A stretch of DNA of 10,257 nucleotides from NCBI GenBank assembly GCA_039028315.1, contig JBCCIH010000075.1, positions 1 through 10,257 of the forward strand, given 5' to 3'. This stretch comes from Thermodesulfobacteriota bacterium (GTDB lineage Bacteria; Desulfobacterota_D; UBA1144; Nemesobacterales; UBA2774). Below, piece after piece: positions 3,977 through 10,257 of the stretch. Under the pieces are notes generated by a model. That model was not told the origin of the DNA, searched no databases, and was given only the letters and a program-made list of their open reading frames with translations. The position numbers were made by a program, and so were the translations under genes. Numbering within the stretch: position 1 is the first letter of the stretch; the number at the start of each line of letters is the position of its first letter.

Positions 3977-6280
3977 ATGACAGCTCAAACCAGATTAAAG
4001 AAGAAAGAACAACAAGCTTCCCCCGGTATTAGACGGAGGAAGCTTGTTGATTTTATTGCAACAAGCATTGTAACTACAGGCGGTATTGCAGTTATATTGA
4101 GCATTCTCGCCATATTAGTATTCATCGGAGTTGAGACAGTTCCGCTTTTCCAAAGTGTTAAGTCTGACCTTGCAAGCTCTTTTATATTAAGAGAATCACC
4201 TGAACTTTCGTCATATTCGGTTGAAAACACCGATGACAAGACTTTTCCATTTTTAGCAACAGGTCAAGAAGAATATAGGGAAATAGGTTTTGTGGTCACA
4301 AAAGATGGCATGCTGACGTTCCTAGACCTTACTAACGGAAATACTATAAAACAGTTTGGGTTAACTGAGCTTGAGGGCAGCACTATTACCTCAAGCTTCG
4401 TTTCACAAAACAACAAACTGTATAGCTTTGGAACAAATGACGGATTTATTCTCCCTGTGCAGACCAACTATAAAGTAGATTTTGTTGGAGACAAAAGAGT
4501 AATCACACCTGATATTGTTCAGCGCGATCTATTTAAAGTATATGATGACCAGCTTGAGATAATTGCTTATGAAGAAGCCCCTGAAGAGGATGTATCAGCA
4601 GCCGCGGCCTATACAGCCTCCGGCAATCTTGTATTCGTAGCTCTTATCGTACCTGACGATGACTTCGGTTCAGGAGAACCTGAGCTCATAAGTATTGACC
4701 TAACTGAGAAGATAAATGGAAGCACTGTAACTACTATAGAATTAGACAGGTCTATTGAAAACCTATTCGTCGGAACTGACAACGGTAAAATATTTCACTG
4801 GGACGTTAGTGATAGACAAAGTCCTGAATTCCTAAGAGCCATAGATGCTACATCGGGTTCAAAAGTGGCAATTACGGCACTCGCTTTTCTACTTGGAGAC
4901 CGCTCTCTATTAGTTGGTGATGAGGAAGGTAATGTATCCGTGTGGTTTGAAGTACGGGACTCATCCTCCCCGTCAGGTGAGGTTTTAACCAGAATTCACC
5001 AGCTCGACCCACTTGAGCTTCCTATTACAAATATTACGGCATCCGCAAGAGACAGGGGTTTTCTAGCTTCTGATAGTGGCGGAAATATAAATCTTTATCA
5101 CTCCACATCAGGGCAAATGCTCCAAGAGCTAAAAACCGACGGCTCCTCTGTTCAAAGATTATCATTTGCGCCTAAATCAAACGGCGTTTTAGCAATAGAC
5201 GATCAGGGTAAAATGTACAATTGGGACGTCGATAATCCGCATCCAGAAACAAACTTTAAAACACTATTTGGAAAGGTTTGGTACGAAGGATACCAAAAAC
5301 CTGAATACGTATGGCAATCAACCGGAGGCACTGATGAGTTTGAACCAAAGCTTAGCTTAACACCGCTTGCTTTTGGAACATTAAAGGGCGCTATATATGC
5401 ACTATTTTTTGCAATTCCAATCTCTATTTTTTCAGCAATCTGCGTATCTCAGTTCATGCATCCATCACTTAGAAATACTATTAAACCTGTAATTGAAATT
5501 ATGGCTGCGCTACCAACAGTTATCTTAGGATTTTTGGCTGGATTGTGGCTGGCGCCAATAATAGAAAAAGTTATCCCGGCAGTGTTCACAATACCAATAG
5601 TTCTTACTGTATTTACAATTCTAACCGTGATGATTTGGCAGTATGTTCCTAGGGGAATAAAGGGCCGCTTTAAAATTGGCAGCGAGCTCTTTTTATTAAT
5701 ACCGATAATTATACTGGGCGTTTTAGTTGCTTTCTGGCTAAACGGACCAATTGAAAACGTACTCTTGGGCGGAAACTATAAAGAATGGCTATACACAGTG
5801 TTAGGCCTGCAGTATGACCAGAGAAACTCACTAATTGTTGGTTTTGCAATGGGCTTTGCTGTTATACCTATTATCTTCACCATCTCTGAGGACGCCCTAT
5901 CAAGTGTGCCTAAACACTTGCAGGCAGGCTCGCTTGCGCTTGGCGCAAACCGCTGGCAGACAGCAATTAGGGTGATACTTCCTACGGCTAGCCCGGGAAT
6001 ATTCTCCGCTGTGATGATTGGATTAGGTAGAGCAATAGGTGAAACCATGATCGTTCTTATGGCAACAGGTAATACCCCGATTATGGACTGGAGTATATTC
6101 AACGGATTTAGAGCGCTTTCTGCAAACATTGCAGTGGAGATACCAGAGGCGCCGCATGGCGGAACTCTTTACAGGGTGCTGTTCTTAGCCGCTCTGCTAC
6201 TGTTCTTCTTTACCTTCCTTGTTAACACTGCTGCAGAGCTTGTAAGACAAAGACTAAGGAAAAAATACGGACAGCTATAG
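3977..6280 (+). CDS. pstC: Phosphate ABC transporter permease PstC, large form with propeller-like periplasmic domain
   Basis: One half of the phosphate channel in the inner membrane. At 767 residues it is more than twice E. coli PstC (about 320) and comparable with the large Pseudomonas/Vibrio type. After a basic cytoplasmic start (RLKKK, RRRK) there is one membrane helix (about 31-52). About 400 extracytoplasmic residues (60-460) follow, with repeated beta-propeller/WD-like strands: GMLTFLDLTNG (111-121), KIFHWDVSD (271-279), NVSVWFEV (319-326), NINLYHSTSG (370-379) and KMYNWDVDN (412-420). The canonical permease domain runs about 462-755. Its EAA-type loop for PstB contact is about 640-671 (AGSLALGANRWQTAIRVILP), followed by GRAIGETMIV (684-693). 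The protein ends in a basic tail. No clear Shine-Dalgarno precedes ATG 3977, so translation may be weaker than pstS. pstA follows after 39 bases. Confidence 0.94.
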   Translation: MTAQTRLKKKEQQASPGIRRRKLVDFIATSIVTTGGIAVILSILAILVFIGVETVPLFQSVKSDLASSFILRESPELSSYSVENTDDKTFPFLATGQEEYREIGFVVTKDGMLTFLDLTNGNTIKQFGLTELEGSTITSSFVSQNNKLYSFGTNDGFILPVQTNYKVDFVGDKRVITPDIVQRDLFKVYDDQLEIIAYEEAPEEDVSAAAAYTASGNLVFVALIVPDDDFGSGEPELISIDLTEKINGSTVTTIELDRSIENLFVGTDNGKIFHWDVSDRQSPEFLRAIDATSGSKVAITALAFLLGDRSLLVGDEEGNVSVWFEVRDSSSPSGEVLTRIHQLDPLELPITNITASARDRGFLASDSGGNINLYHSTSGQMLQELKTDGSSVQRLSFAPKSNGVLAIDDQGKMYNWDVDNPHPETNFKTLFGKVWYEGYQKPEYVWQSTGGTDEFEPKLSLTPLAFGTLKGAIYALFFAIPISIFSAICVSQFMHPSLRNTIKPVIEIMAALPTVILGFLAGLWLAPIIEKVIPAVFTIPIVLTVFTILTVMIWQYVPRGIKGRFKIGSELFLLIPIIILGVLVAFWLNGPIENVLLGGNYKEWLYTVLGLQYDQRNSLIVGFAMGFAVIPIIFTISEDALSSVPKHLQAGSLALGANRWQTAIRVILPTASPGIFSAVMIGLGRAIGETMIVLMATGNTPIMDWSIFNGFRALSANIAVEIPEAPHGGTLYRVLFLAALLLFFFTFLVNTAAELVRQRLRKKYGQL

Positions 6281-6319
6281 AAATGAAAAAACTATGCATA
6301 CGGTGTGAAGGTTGAGTTT

Positions 6320-7939
6320 ATGAAGAAATTTTGGAGTAGTGGAGATCCTTTTGTTTGGCTGACCGGTGTTGCGCTGATGTTCAGTCTATTAATGATCGCA
6401 GGACTCTTGTGGCTGATCATGGCCAAGGGGCTCGGGTTTTTCTGGCCGGCACAAGTTGTAGAGTTTGAACTTAAGAACGGAACTAGAGTTATGGGTGAGG
6501 TTACTGGCCATGAAGAAATCAGAGGCATCAGCGGAAAAGCCGAGGGGGAGCCAAGGTTCAGAACCCAGCTTAAGATTGGTAATAGGGATCTGTACGGACT
6601 CGACTTTAGATGGATTGATGATGATCAAATTGTTACGCGCTCAGTGCCTGAATTTGCAGTAGTTATGGAAAGACGCGAGTGGGGTAATTTCTACGGCTTT
6701 ATAAAACAGATAACTCAAGACGGAAATGTACTTTGTGAGGGTAATGAAGCGTGCTGGGACAAACTAGAAGAAGATATACCGGTCTATGCTGGAATATTTG
6801 GTGAAATTAGAAAGATCGAAAAGGGTGATATCGGTGGTATCAATAGGCAGATCGAGAACTACAGACTCAAAATAAGAGGCGTCGAAATGAGCGACGGCGA
6901 TCCTGCGCAAATAAAAGCCTATCAGGACAAGATCGCTCTTGAAGAGCAGAAATACTTAGATAAAGAAAAAGAACTAGAGGTTTTATATCAAGAATTTACA
7001 AAAGAAAAGATTACGATGGTTTCAGTGGGCGGGCGAGAGAAAGAGATGGCGCTTGGAAACATTGTTCTTGCATTTAGACCAAATGCCATGAGCTGGTTTC
7101 AAAAAGCGGGTCTCTATATGCACAGGGTTTGGGGATTTGTATCCGATGAACCCAGAGAAGCAAACACTGAAGGCGGCGTATTCCCAGCTATATTCGGAAC
7201 CATCATGATGGTTCTCATAATGAGTATTGTGGTGCTTCCGTTTGGAGTGCTGGCTGCACTATATCTAAGAGAATATGCAAAACAGGGACCGCTAGTAAGG
7301 CTGGTTAGGATATGTGTTAACAACTTGGCGGGTGTACCCTCTATTGTATTTGGAGTGTTTGCTGTTGGATTTTTCATTTACGGCGTGGGGGCTTCGATTG
7401 ACAGCTTCTTCTTCTCCGAAGCGCTTCCGAACCCTACTTTCGGAACTGGTGGAATTCTTTGGGCATCGCTTACACTTGCGCTTCTAACGGTGCCGGTGGT
7501 AATTGTAGCAACAGAAGAGGGATTGGCCGCAGTATCACAAGAGATAAGACACGGCTCTCTCGCTCTTGGAGCAACCAAGTTTGAGACTACTTGGAAGATT
7601 GTAATTCCAAGCGCAATGCCGGCTATTCTAACAGGGCTTATTTTGGCTATCGCAAGAGCAACGGGAGAGGTTGCCCCACTTATGATCACAGGTGTTGTTA
7701 AACTTGCGCCGCAGCTTCCTGTTGACGGCTACTTCCCATATGTACATTTAGAAAGAAAGTTTATGCATCTAGGATTTCATATATATGACGTAGGGTTTCA
7801 GTCCCCTAACGTTGAGGCTGCAAAGCCTATGGTTTTCACAACAGCACTGCTATTAATATTAATTGTGATTGTATTAAACTTGACGGCTATTGTAATTAGA
7901 AACCGATTGAAGAAGAAATATACTACCTCAGCGGTTTAA
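6320..7939 (+). CDS. pstA: Phosphate ABC transporter permease PstA, large form with periplasmic coiled coil
   Basis: The second channel subunit of the Pst transporter. From ATG 6320 it is 539 residues, again much larger than E. coli PstA (about 296). One N-terminal helix (about 14-38) is followed by some 240 extracytoplasmic residues. These contain short beta segments (VEFELKNGTRVMGEV near 47-61, where small-domain strands are likely) and a highly charged helical stretch about 172-231 (NRQIENYRLKI, KIALEEQKYLDKEKELEVLYQEF) that looks like a coiled-coil hairpin. The permease domain runs about 283-527. Its EAA loop is about 403-435 (VSQEIRHGSLALGATKFETTWKIVIP in two parts), then ARATGEVAPLM (445-455). 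I prefer ATG 6320 because GAAGG (6307-6311) lies 8 bases before it; an in-frame GTG at 6305 would add five residues but has no ribosome site. The basic C-terminus (NRLKKKY) resembles that of PstC. Confidence 0.93.
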   Translation: MKKFWSSGDPFVWLTGVALMFSLLMIAGLLWLIMAKGLGFFWPAQVVEFELKNGTRVMGEVTGHEEIRGISGKAEGEPRFRTQLKIGNRDLYGLDFRWIDDDQIVTRSVPEFAVVMERREWGNFYGFIKQITQDGNVLCEGNEACWDKLEEDIPVYAGIFGEIRKIEKGDIGGINRQIENYRLKIRGVEMSDGDPAQIKAYQDKIALEEQKYLDKEKELEVLYQEFTKEKITMVSVGGREKEMALGNIVLAFRPNAMSWFQKAGLYMHRVWGFVSDEPREANTEGGVFPAIFGTIMMVLIMSIVVLPFGVLAALYLREYAKQGPLVRLVRICVNNLAGVPSIVFGVFAVGFFIYGVGASIDSFFFSEALPNPTFGTGGILWASLTLALLTVPVVIVATEEGLAAVSQEIRHGSLALGATKFETTWKIVIPSAMPAILTGLILAIARATGEVAPLMITGVVKLAPQLPVDGYFPYVHLERKFMHLGFHIYDVGFQSPNVEAAKPMVFTTALLLILIVIVLNLTAIVIRNRLKKKYTTSAV

Positions 7940-7993
7940 TTGATGTTATTATTACAATTCCGGCAACAAGACTAATTGGAGGTCGGCAGTAAA

Positions 7994-8854
7994 ATGGATA
8001 CACAAAACGTTAAGGAAATGGAAAGCAAGCTGGAAGCTAATGTTACACAACCCCAAGAGGCTCCTGAACATAAAGCGCCCTATGCTAAGTTTGAGGTGCC
8101 TGATCCTGTTGTGGAAGTTAATGATCTAAATCTCTACTATGGATCAAAACAAGCGCTTAAGAATATCTATATGGATATTTCTAAAAATAAGGCAACAGCG
8201 TTTATCGGACCCTCAGGTTGCGGTAAATCCACCCTTCTTAGGTGTTTTAATCGCCTAAACGACTTAGTAGACTCTTGTGCGGTTGAGGGTGAAATATTAA
8301 TTGATGGAGATGATATACAAGATCCGGGTATAGATATCACTCAGCTTAGAAAAAGAGTTGGAATGGTTTTTCAGAAATCAAATCCTTTTCCTAAATCCAT
8401 TTACGAAAACGTTGCTTACGGCGCCAGAATCGCTGGAGAAAATAGAAAATCAGTATTAGATGAAGTGGTTGAAAAAAGCTTAAAAGGCGCAGCACTTTGG
8501 GATGAGGTTTGCGATAGGCTTGATGAAAGCGCTCTAGGAATGTCAGGTGGGCAGATGCAGAGGCTATGTATAGCAAGGGCCATTGCAGTTGAGCCGGAGG
8601 TGCTGCTAATGGACGAGCCTTGCTCAGCGCTAGACCCTATAGCTACAGGAAAAATTGAAGACCTAATTACTGAGCTAAAAGAGAGCTACACAATTGTTAT
8701 CGTTACACACAACATGCAGCAAGCTTCACGTGTGTCTGACTACACTGCATTTATGTATCTTGGCGAGCTGATAGAGTATGATACAACAGAAACAATATTT
8801 CTTAATCCACACAATAAGCAAACAGAGGATTATGTATCAGGTAAATTTGGTTAA
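7994..8854 (+). CDS. pstB: Phosphate ABC transporter ATP-binding protein PstB
   Basis: The cytoplasmic ATPase that drives PstCA. From ATG 7994 it has 286 residues: an extension of about 35 residues, acidic with few hydrophobics and probably disordered, then a standard ABC domain. Motifs are Walker A GPSGCGKST (72-80), Q-loop VFQKSNPFP (Q127), signature MSGGQMQR (183-190), Walker B LLMDEPCSALDP (204-215) and switch His239 (THNM). The VFQKSNPFPKSIYENVAYG stretch and DEPCSALDPIATGKIE are diagnostic of PstB. The signature starts with Met rather than the usual Leu (LSGGQ), a conservative change. An in-frame TTG at 7976 would add six residues, but it forms part of the ribosome site GGAGGT (7978-7983), which lies 10 bases before ATG 7994, so the ATG is the better start. 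arsC follows after 10 bases. Confidence 0.96.
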   Translation: MDTQNVKEMESKLEANVTQPQEAPEHKAPYAKFEVPDPVVEVNDLNLYYGSKQALKNIYMDISKNKATAFIGPSGCGKSTLLRCFNRLNDLVDSCAVEGEILIDGDDIQDPGIDITQLRKRVGMVFQKSNPFPKSIYENVAYGARIAGENRKSVLDEVVEKSLKGAALWDEVCDRLDESALGMSGGQMQRLCIARAIAVEPEVLLMDEPCSALDPIATGKIEDLITELKESYTIVIVTHNMQQASRVSDYTAFMYLGELIEYDTTETIFLNPHNKQTEDYVSGKFG

Positions 8855-8864
8855 TTCATAGAAT

Positions 8865-9290
8865 ATGGAAGACGAAAAAAAGAAAAAAGTTTTATTCCTA
8901 TGCACCCACAACTCAGCACGATCTCAAATGGCGGAAGGGATTTTGAGAAGTCTTTACGGTGATAAATTTGAAGTATTCAGCGCAGGCACTGAGCCCTCAA
9001 GAGTAAATCCATATGCAATAAGAGCCATGAATGAGCTAGGAATTGATATATCAACCCATAAGTCCAAAAACGTTCAATGCTATGATGGAGTTAATATGGA
9101 TTACGTTGTCACTGTATGCGACAATGCCAAAGAATCCTGTCCAACTTTTTTCGGAGCCCAAAACACAATTCACCATGACTTCAGAGACCCTTCCCAGTTC
9201 CGTGGGAAAGACGAGGAAATCCTGTCCGGTTTTAGAGTGATAAGAGATGAGATTAAAGCCTGGATAGAGAGTACATTTCAGAATATTTAG
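8865..9290 (+). CDS. arsC: Arsenate reductase, thioredoxin-coupled (LMW-phosphatase fold)
   Basis: Reduces arsenate to arsenite in the cytoplasm with a cysteine relay reset by thioredoxin. In the 141-residue protein the phosphatase-like anion loop is CTHNSARS (13-20; nucleophile Cys13, Arg19). Asp107-Pro108 (FRDPS) fits the catalytic Asp-Pro of the family. Cys85 and Cys92 (CDNAKESC) match the spacing of the resolving pair Cys82/Cys89 of the Staphylococcus/Bacillus-type enzyme, so this is a reductase rather than a plain tyrosine phosphatase, which lacks that pair. Length is typical (130-140). It starts 10 bases after the pstB stop and ends 31 bases before phoU, so it lies inside the pst operon. 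Pst systems take up arsenate as a phosphate mimic, which makes co-expression sensible. No arsB/acr3 exporter or arsR is nearby. No clear ribosome site is seen; coupling to pstB is likely. Confidence 0.9.
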   Translation: MEDEKKKKVLFLCTHNSARSQMAEGILRSLYGDKFEVFSAGTEPSRVNPYAIRAMNELGIDISTHKSKNVQCYDGVNMDYVVTVCDNAKESCPTFFGAQNTIHHDFRDPSQFRGKDEEILSGFRVIRDEIKAWIESTFQNI

Positions 9291-9321
9291 TCTTTAAATA
9301 GTTTAAAATTGGAGAGAGAAA

Positions 9322-9996
9322 ATGATCAGGCTAGAGGAAGAGCTAATAAAATTGAAGAAGATGCTCTTTGAAATGGCTACCACCGTTGAAGAGATGATTG
9401 CAAAGAGCGTTAAAGCACTTGAAGAGAACAATATGATTCTCGCCGAAGAAGTGCGTAGAACTGACGACAGGATTGACGAGATAGAGGTCGAAATAGACAA
9501 TCAGTGCATAAAAATCCTAGCGCTTTATCATCCTGAAGCCGAAGACCTTAGAACAGTTACCATGATCATGAAGATCAATAACGACCTTGAGAGAATCGGG
9601 GATCATGCAGTAAATATTGCAGAGAAAGCTATCTACTTAGCTGACAAACCTCCTGTAAAACCGCTTATTGATATACCGAAAATGGCGGAAAAGGCTATTG
9701 AAATGCTCCAGGAGAGTTTGGACTCTTTTGTAAATAAGGACGCCGAACTAGCAGTAGCTGTGTGCAAAAAAGATGATGAAGTAGATGCGCTAGAGCCGCA
9801 GATAGTAAGAGAGCTTATTACCTATATGATCACAGACCCGCAAACCATAGACAGAGCTCTAACTCTTATTTTTATAGCTAGAGGACTTGAAAGAGTAGCA
9901 GATTTGGCAACTAATATAGCTGAAGACACTTACTACATTGCCAGCGGTAAAATATTAAAGCACCATCATAATACAACACCAATGGAAAAATCATAA
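9322..9996 (+). CDS. phoU: Phosphate transport/signalling regulator PhoU
   Basis: A cytoplasmic adaptor that reports Pst transporter state to the PhoR sensor kinase and restrains phosphate uptake. The 224-residue protein is all-helical with two PhoU three-helix repeats. Each repeat carries the acidic metal-binding signature: TDDRIDEIEVEID (47-59) and KKDDEVDALEPQI (149-161), then NNDLERIGDHAVNIAEKA (86-103) and ARGLERVADLATNIAED (186-202). Length is typical (about 220-240). ATG 9322 follows GGAGAG (9311-9316) by 5 bases. It is the last gene of the operon, as in many bacteria. A His-rich tail (KHHHN, 213-217) is present. No phoR/phoB accompanies it here. Confidence 0.96.
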   Translation: MIRLEEELIKLKKMLFEMATTVEEMIAKSVKALEENNMILAEEVRRTDDRIDEIEVEIDNQCIKILALYHPEAEDLRTVTMIMKINNDLERIGDHAVNIAEKAIYLADKPPVKPLIDIPKMAEKAIEMLQESLDSFVNKDAELAVAVCKKDDEVDALEPQIVRELITYMITDPQTIDRALTLIFIARGLERVADLATNIAEDTYYIASGKILKHHHNTTPMEKS

Positions 9997-10160
9997 CAAG
10001 AATTGCTAGCTACTACTCCTGCCTATTATTCCCGGTCACAATTTTGTATTAATTAACCCAATTCTACAATTTAGTGAAAGATAAATGTTATCTGATTATA
10101 AGCGCTTCTTGAAAACATAGTGCAGACGGATAAACTCATGGCTTTAGGATTAGAGGAAAT
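9997..10160. other. Spacer between phoU and the prmC-like gene
   Basis: A 164-base noncoding stretch. I see no intrinsic terminator with a G/C stem and T-run after phoU. It holds a small perfect hairpin AGATAA-ATG-TTATCT (10079-10093), which is AT-only apart from one G-C pair and has no T-run, and the 8-base palindrome AAGCGCTT (10100-10107). A possible promoter for the next gene is listed separately. Confidence 0.5.
10109..10136 (+). promoter_or_regulatory. Possible promoter for the prmC-like gene
   Basis: TTGAAA (10109-10114, five of six -35 matches) and TAAACT (10131-10136, four of six -10 matches) are separated by 16 bases and precede the ATG at 10161 by about 25 bases. The -10 is weak, so this is only a candidate. 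It would make the downstream gene independent of the pst operon. Confidence 0.3.
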
Positions 10161-10257
10161 ATGCAGCTAAAAGAACTTTATCAAATAGGAAAACAGAGCT
10201 TAAGTGAGAACTCGGTACAAACCCCTGGTCTAGAGTCTTATCTACTTCTTGCCAAAT
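10161..10257 (+). CDS. N-terminus of a probable release-factor glutamine methyltransferase (PrmC/HemK), partial
   Basis: An ORF open to the right edge, with 32 codons visible. ATG 10161 follows the good ribosome site AGAGGA (10152-10157). The visible sequence (MQLKELYQIG, then SENSVQTPGLESYLLLAK) has the form of the small helical N-terminal domain of PrmC: an amphipathic helix, a short loop with a Pro, and a segment matching the family's P-x-x-D/E-x-x-x-LL-A pattern. PrmC methylates the GGQ glutamine of peptide release factors. The catalytic NPPY motif and S-adenosylmethionine-binding residues lie beyond the window, so the name is a suggestion only. The neighbouring prfA, often adjacent to prmC, is not upstream here. 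Confidence 0.5.
   Translation, partial: MQLKELYQIGKQSLSENSVQTPGLESYLLLAK

Noticed and set aside
6283..6315. A 10-codon ORF between pstC and pstA (MKKLCIRCEG) with a C-x-x-C pattern
   Set aside because: It has no ribosome site, is very short, and overlaps the ribosome site of pstA; chance is likely, though re-initiation coupling is possible.
6465..6662. 65-codon plus-strand ORF within pstA, and the long minus-strand ORFs inside pstC, pstA and pstB
   Set aside because: They are fully inside well-supported genes in other frames, lack ribosome sites and show no recognisable motifs; shadows of the real coding frames.
9999..10065. AGAATTG ... CAATTCT inverted repeat after phoU as a terminator
   Set aside because: The arms are 7 bases, AT-rich and separated by more than 50 bases, with no T-run following.
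1..10257. Mobile element, prophage or CRISPR content
   Set aside because: No transposase, integrase, terminal inverted repeats, direct-repeat arrays or shift in base composition was seen; all large genes are core metabolism or transport.

Overview
The window looks like an ordinary chromosomal stretch of an AT-leaning (roughly 40% GC by eye) Gram-negative bacterium. The evidence for a Gram-negative is an exported PstS with a cleavable signal peptide, large PstC and PstA permeases of the Pseudomonas/Vibrio type with extra extracytoplasmic domains, and short ORFs with lipoboxes. I cannot place the lineage further. Codon use and composition look even along the window, and I see no transposase, integrase, CRISPR array, rRNA or tRNA.

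Layout. (1) 1-2013, plus strand: the last 24 codons of an unrecognised gene, then hisC-type aminotransferase and tyrA prephenate dehydrogenase. The genes are coupled by a 4-base overlap and a 1-base gap, which suggests an aromatic/histidine amino-acid operon. (2) 2014-2723, minus strand: a gluconokinase whose stop codon directly abuts the tyrA stop. Upstream of it in the same direction are two tandem, mutually homologous 25-codon ORFs. Each has a good ribosome binding site, a hydrophobic signal segment and a lipobox ending at Cys20, so each would leave a mature lipidated hexapeptide of form C-x-C-x-x-G. They are too short for ordinary gene callers and are the most novel thing here. (3) 2724-2938: a divergent regulatory region. 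It has an extended -10 promoter facing left and, facing right, four TTAACA-like hexamers phased every 11 bases (a Pho-box-like array) placed just before a -10 element and a strong Shine-Dalgarno for pstS. (4) 2939-9996, plus strand: pstS-pstC-pstA-pstB, a thioredoxin-type arsenate reductase (arsC), and phoU. This is a high-affinity phosphate uptake and signalling operon with an arsenate detoxification enzyme inserted before phoU. (5) 9997-10257: a 164-base spacer, then the first 32 codons of a gene that resembles prmC (release-factor glutamine methyltransferase).

How it works together: under phosphate limitation a PhoB-like regulator would bind the hexamer array and induce PstS, the PstC/PstA channel and the PstB ATPase, with PhoU relaying transporter state to the sensor kinase. 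Pst systems also admit arsenate, so co-expressing ArsC would reduce whatever leaks in. The sensor/regulator genes phoR/phoB are not in this window. Whether the micro-lipoproteins and gluconokinase share the phosphate control is open, but their promoter lies next to the Pho-box array.
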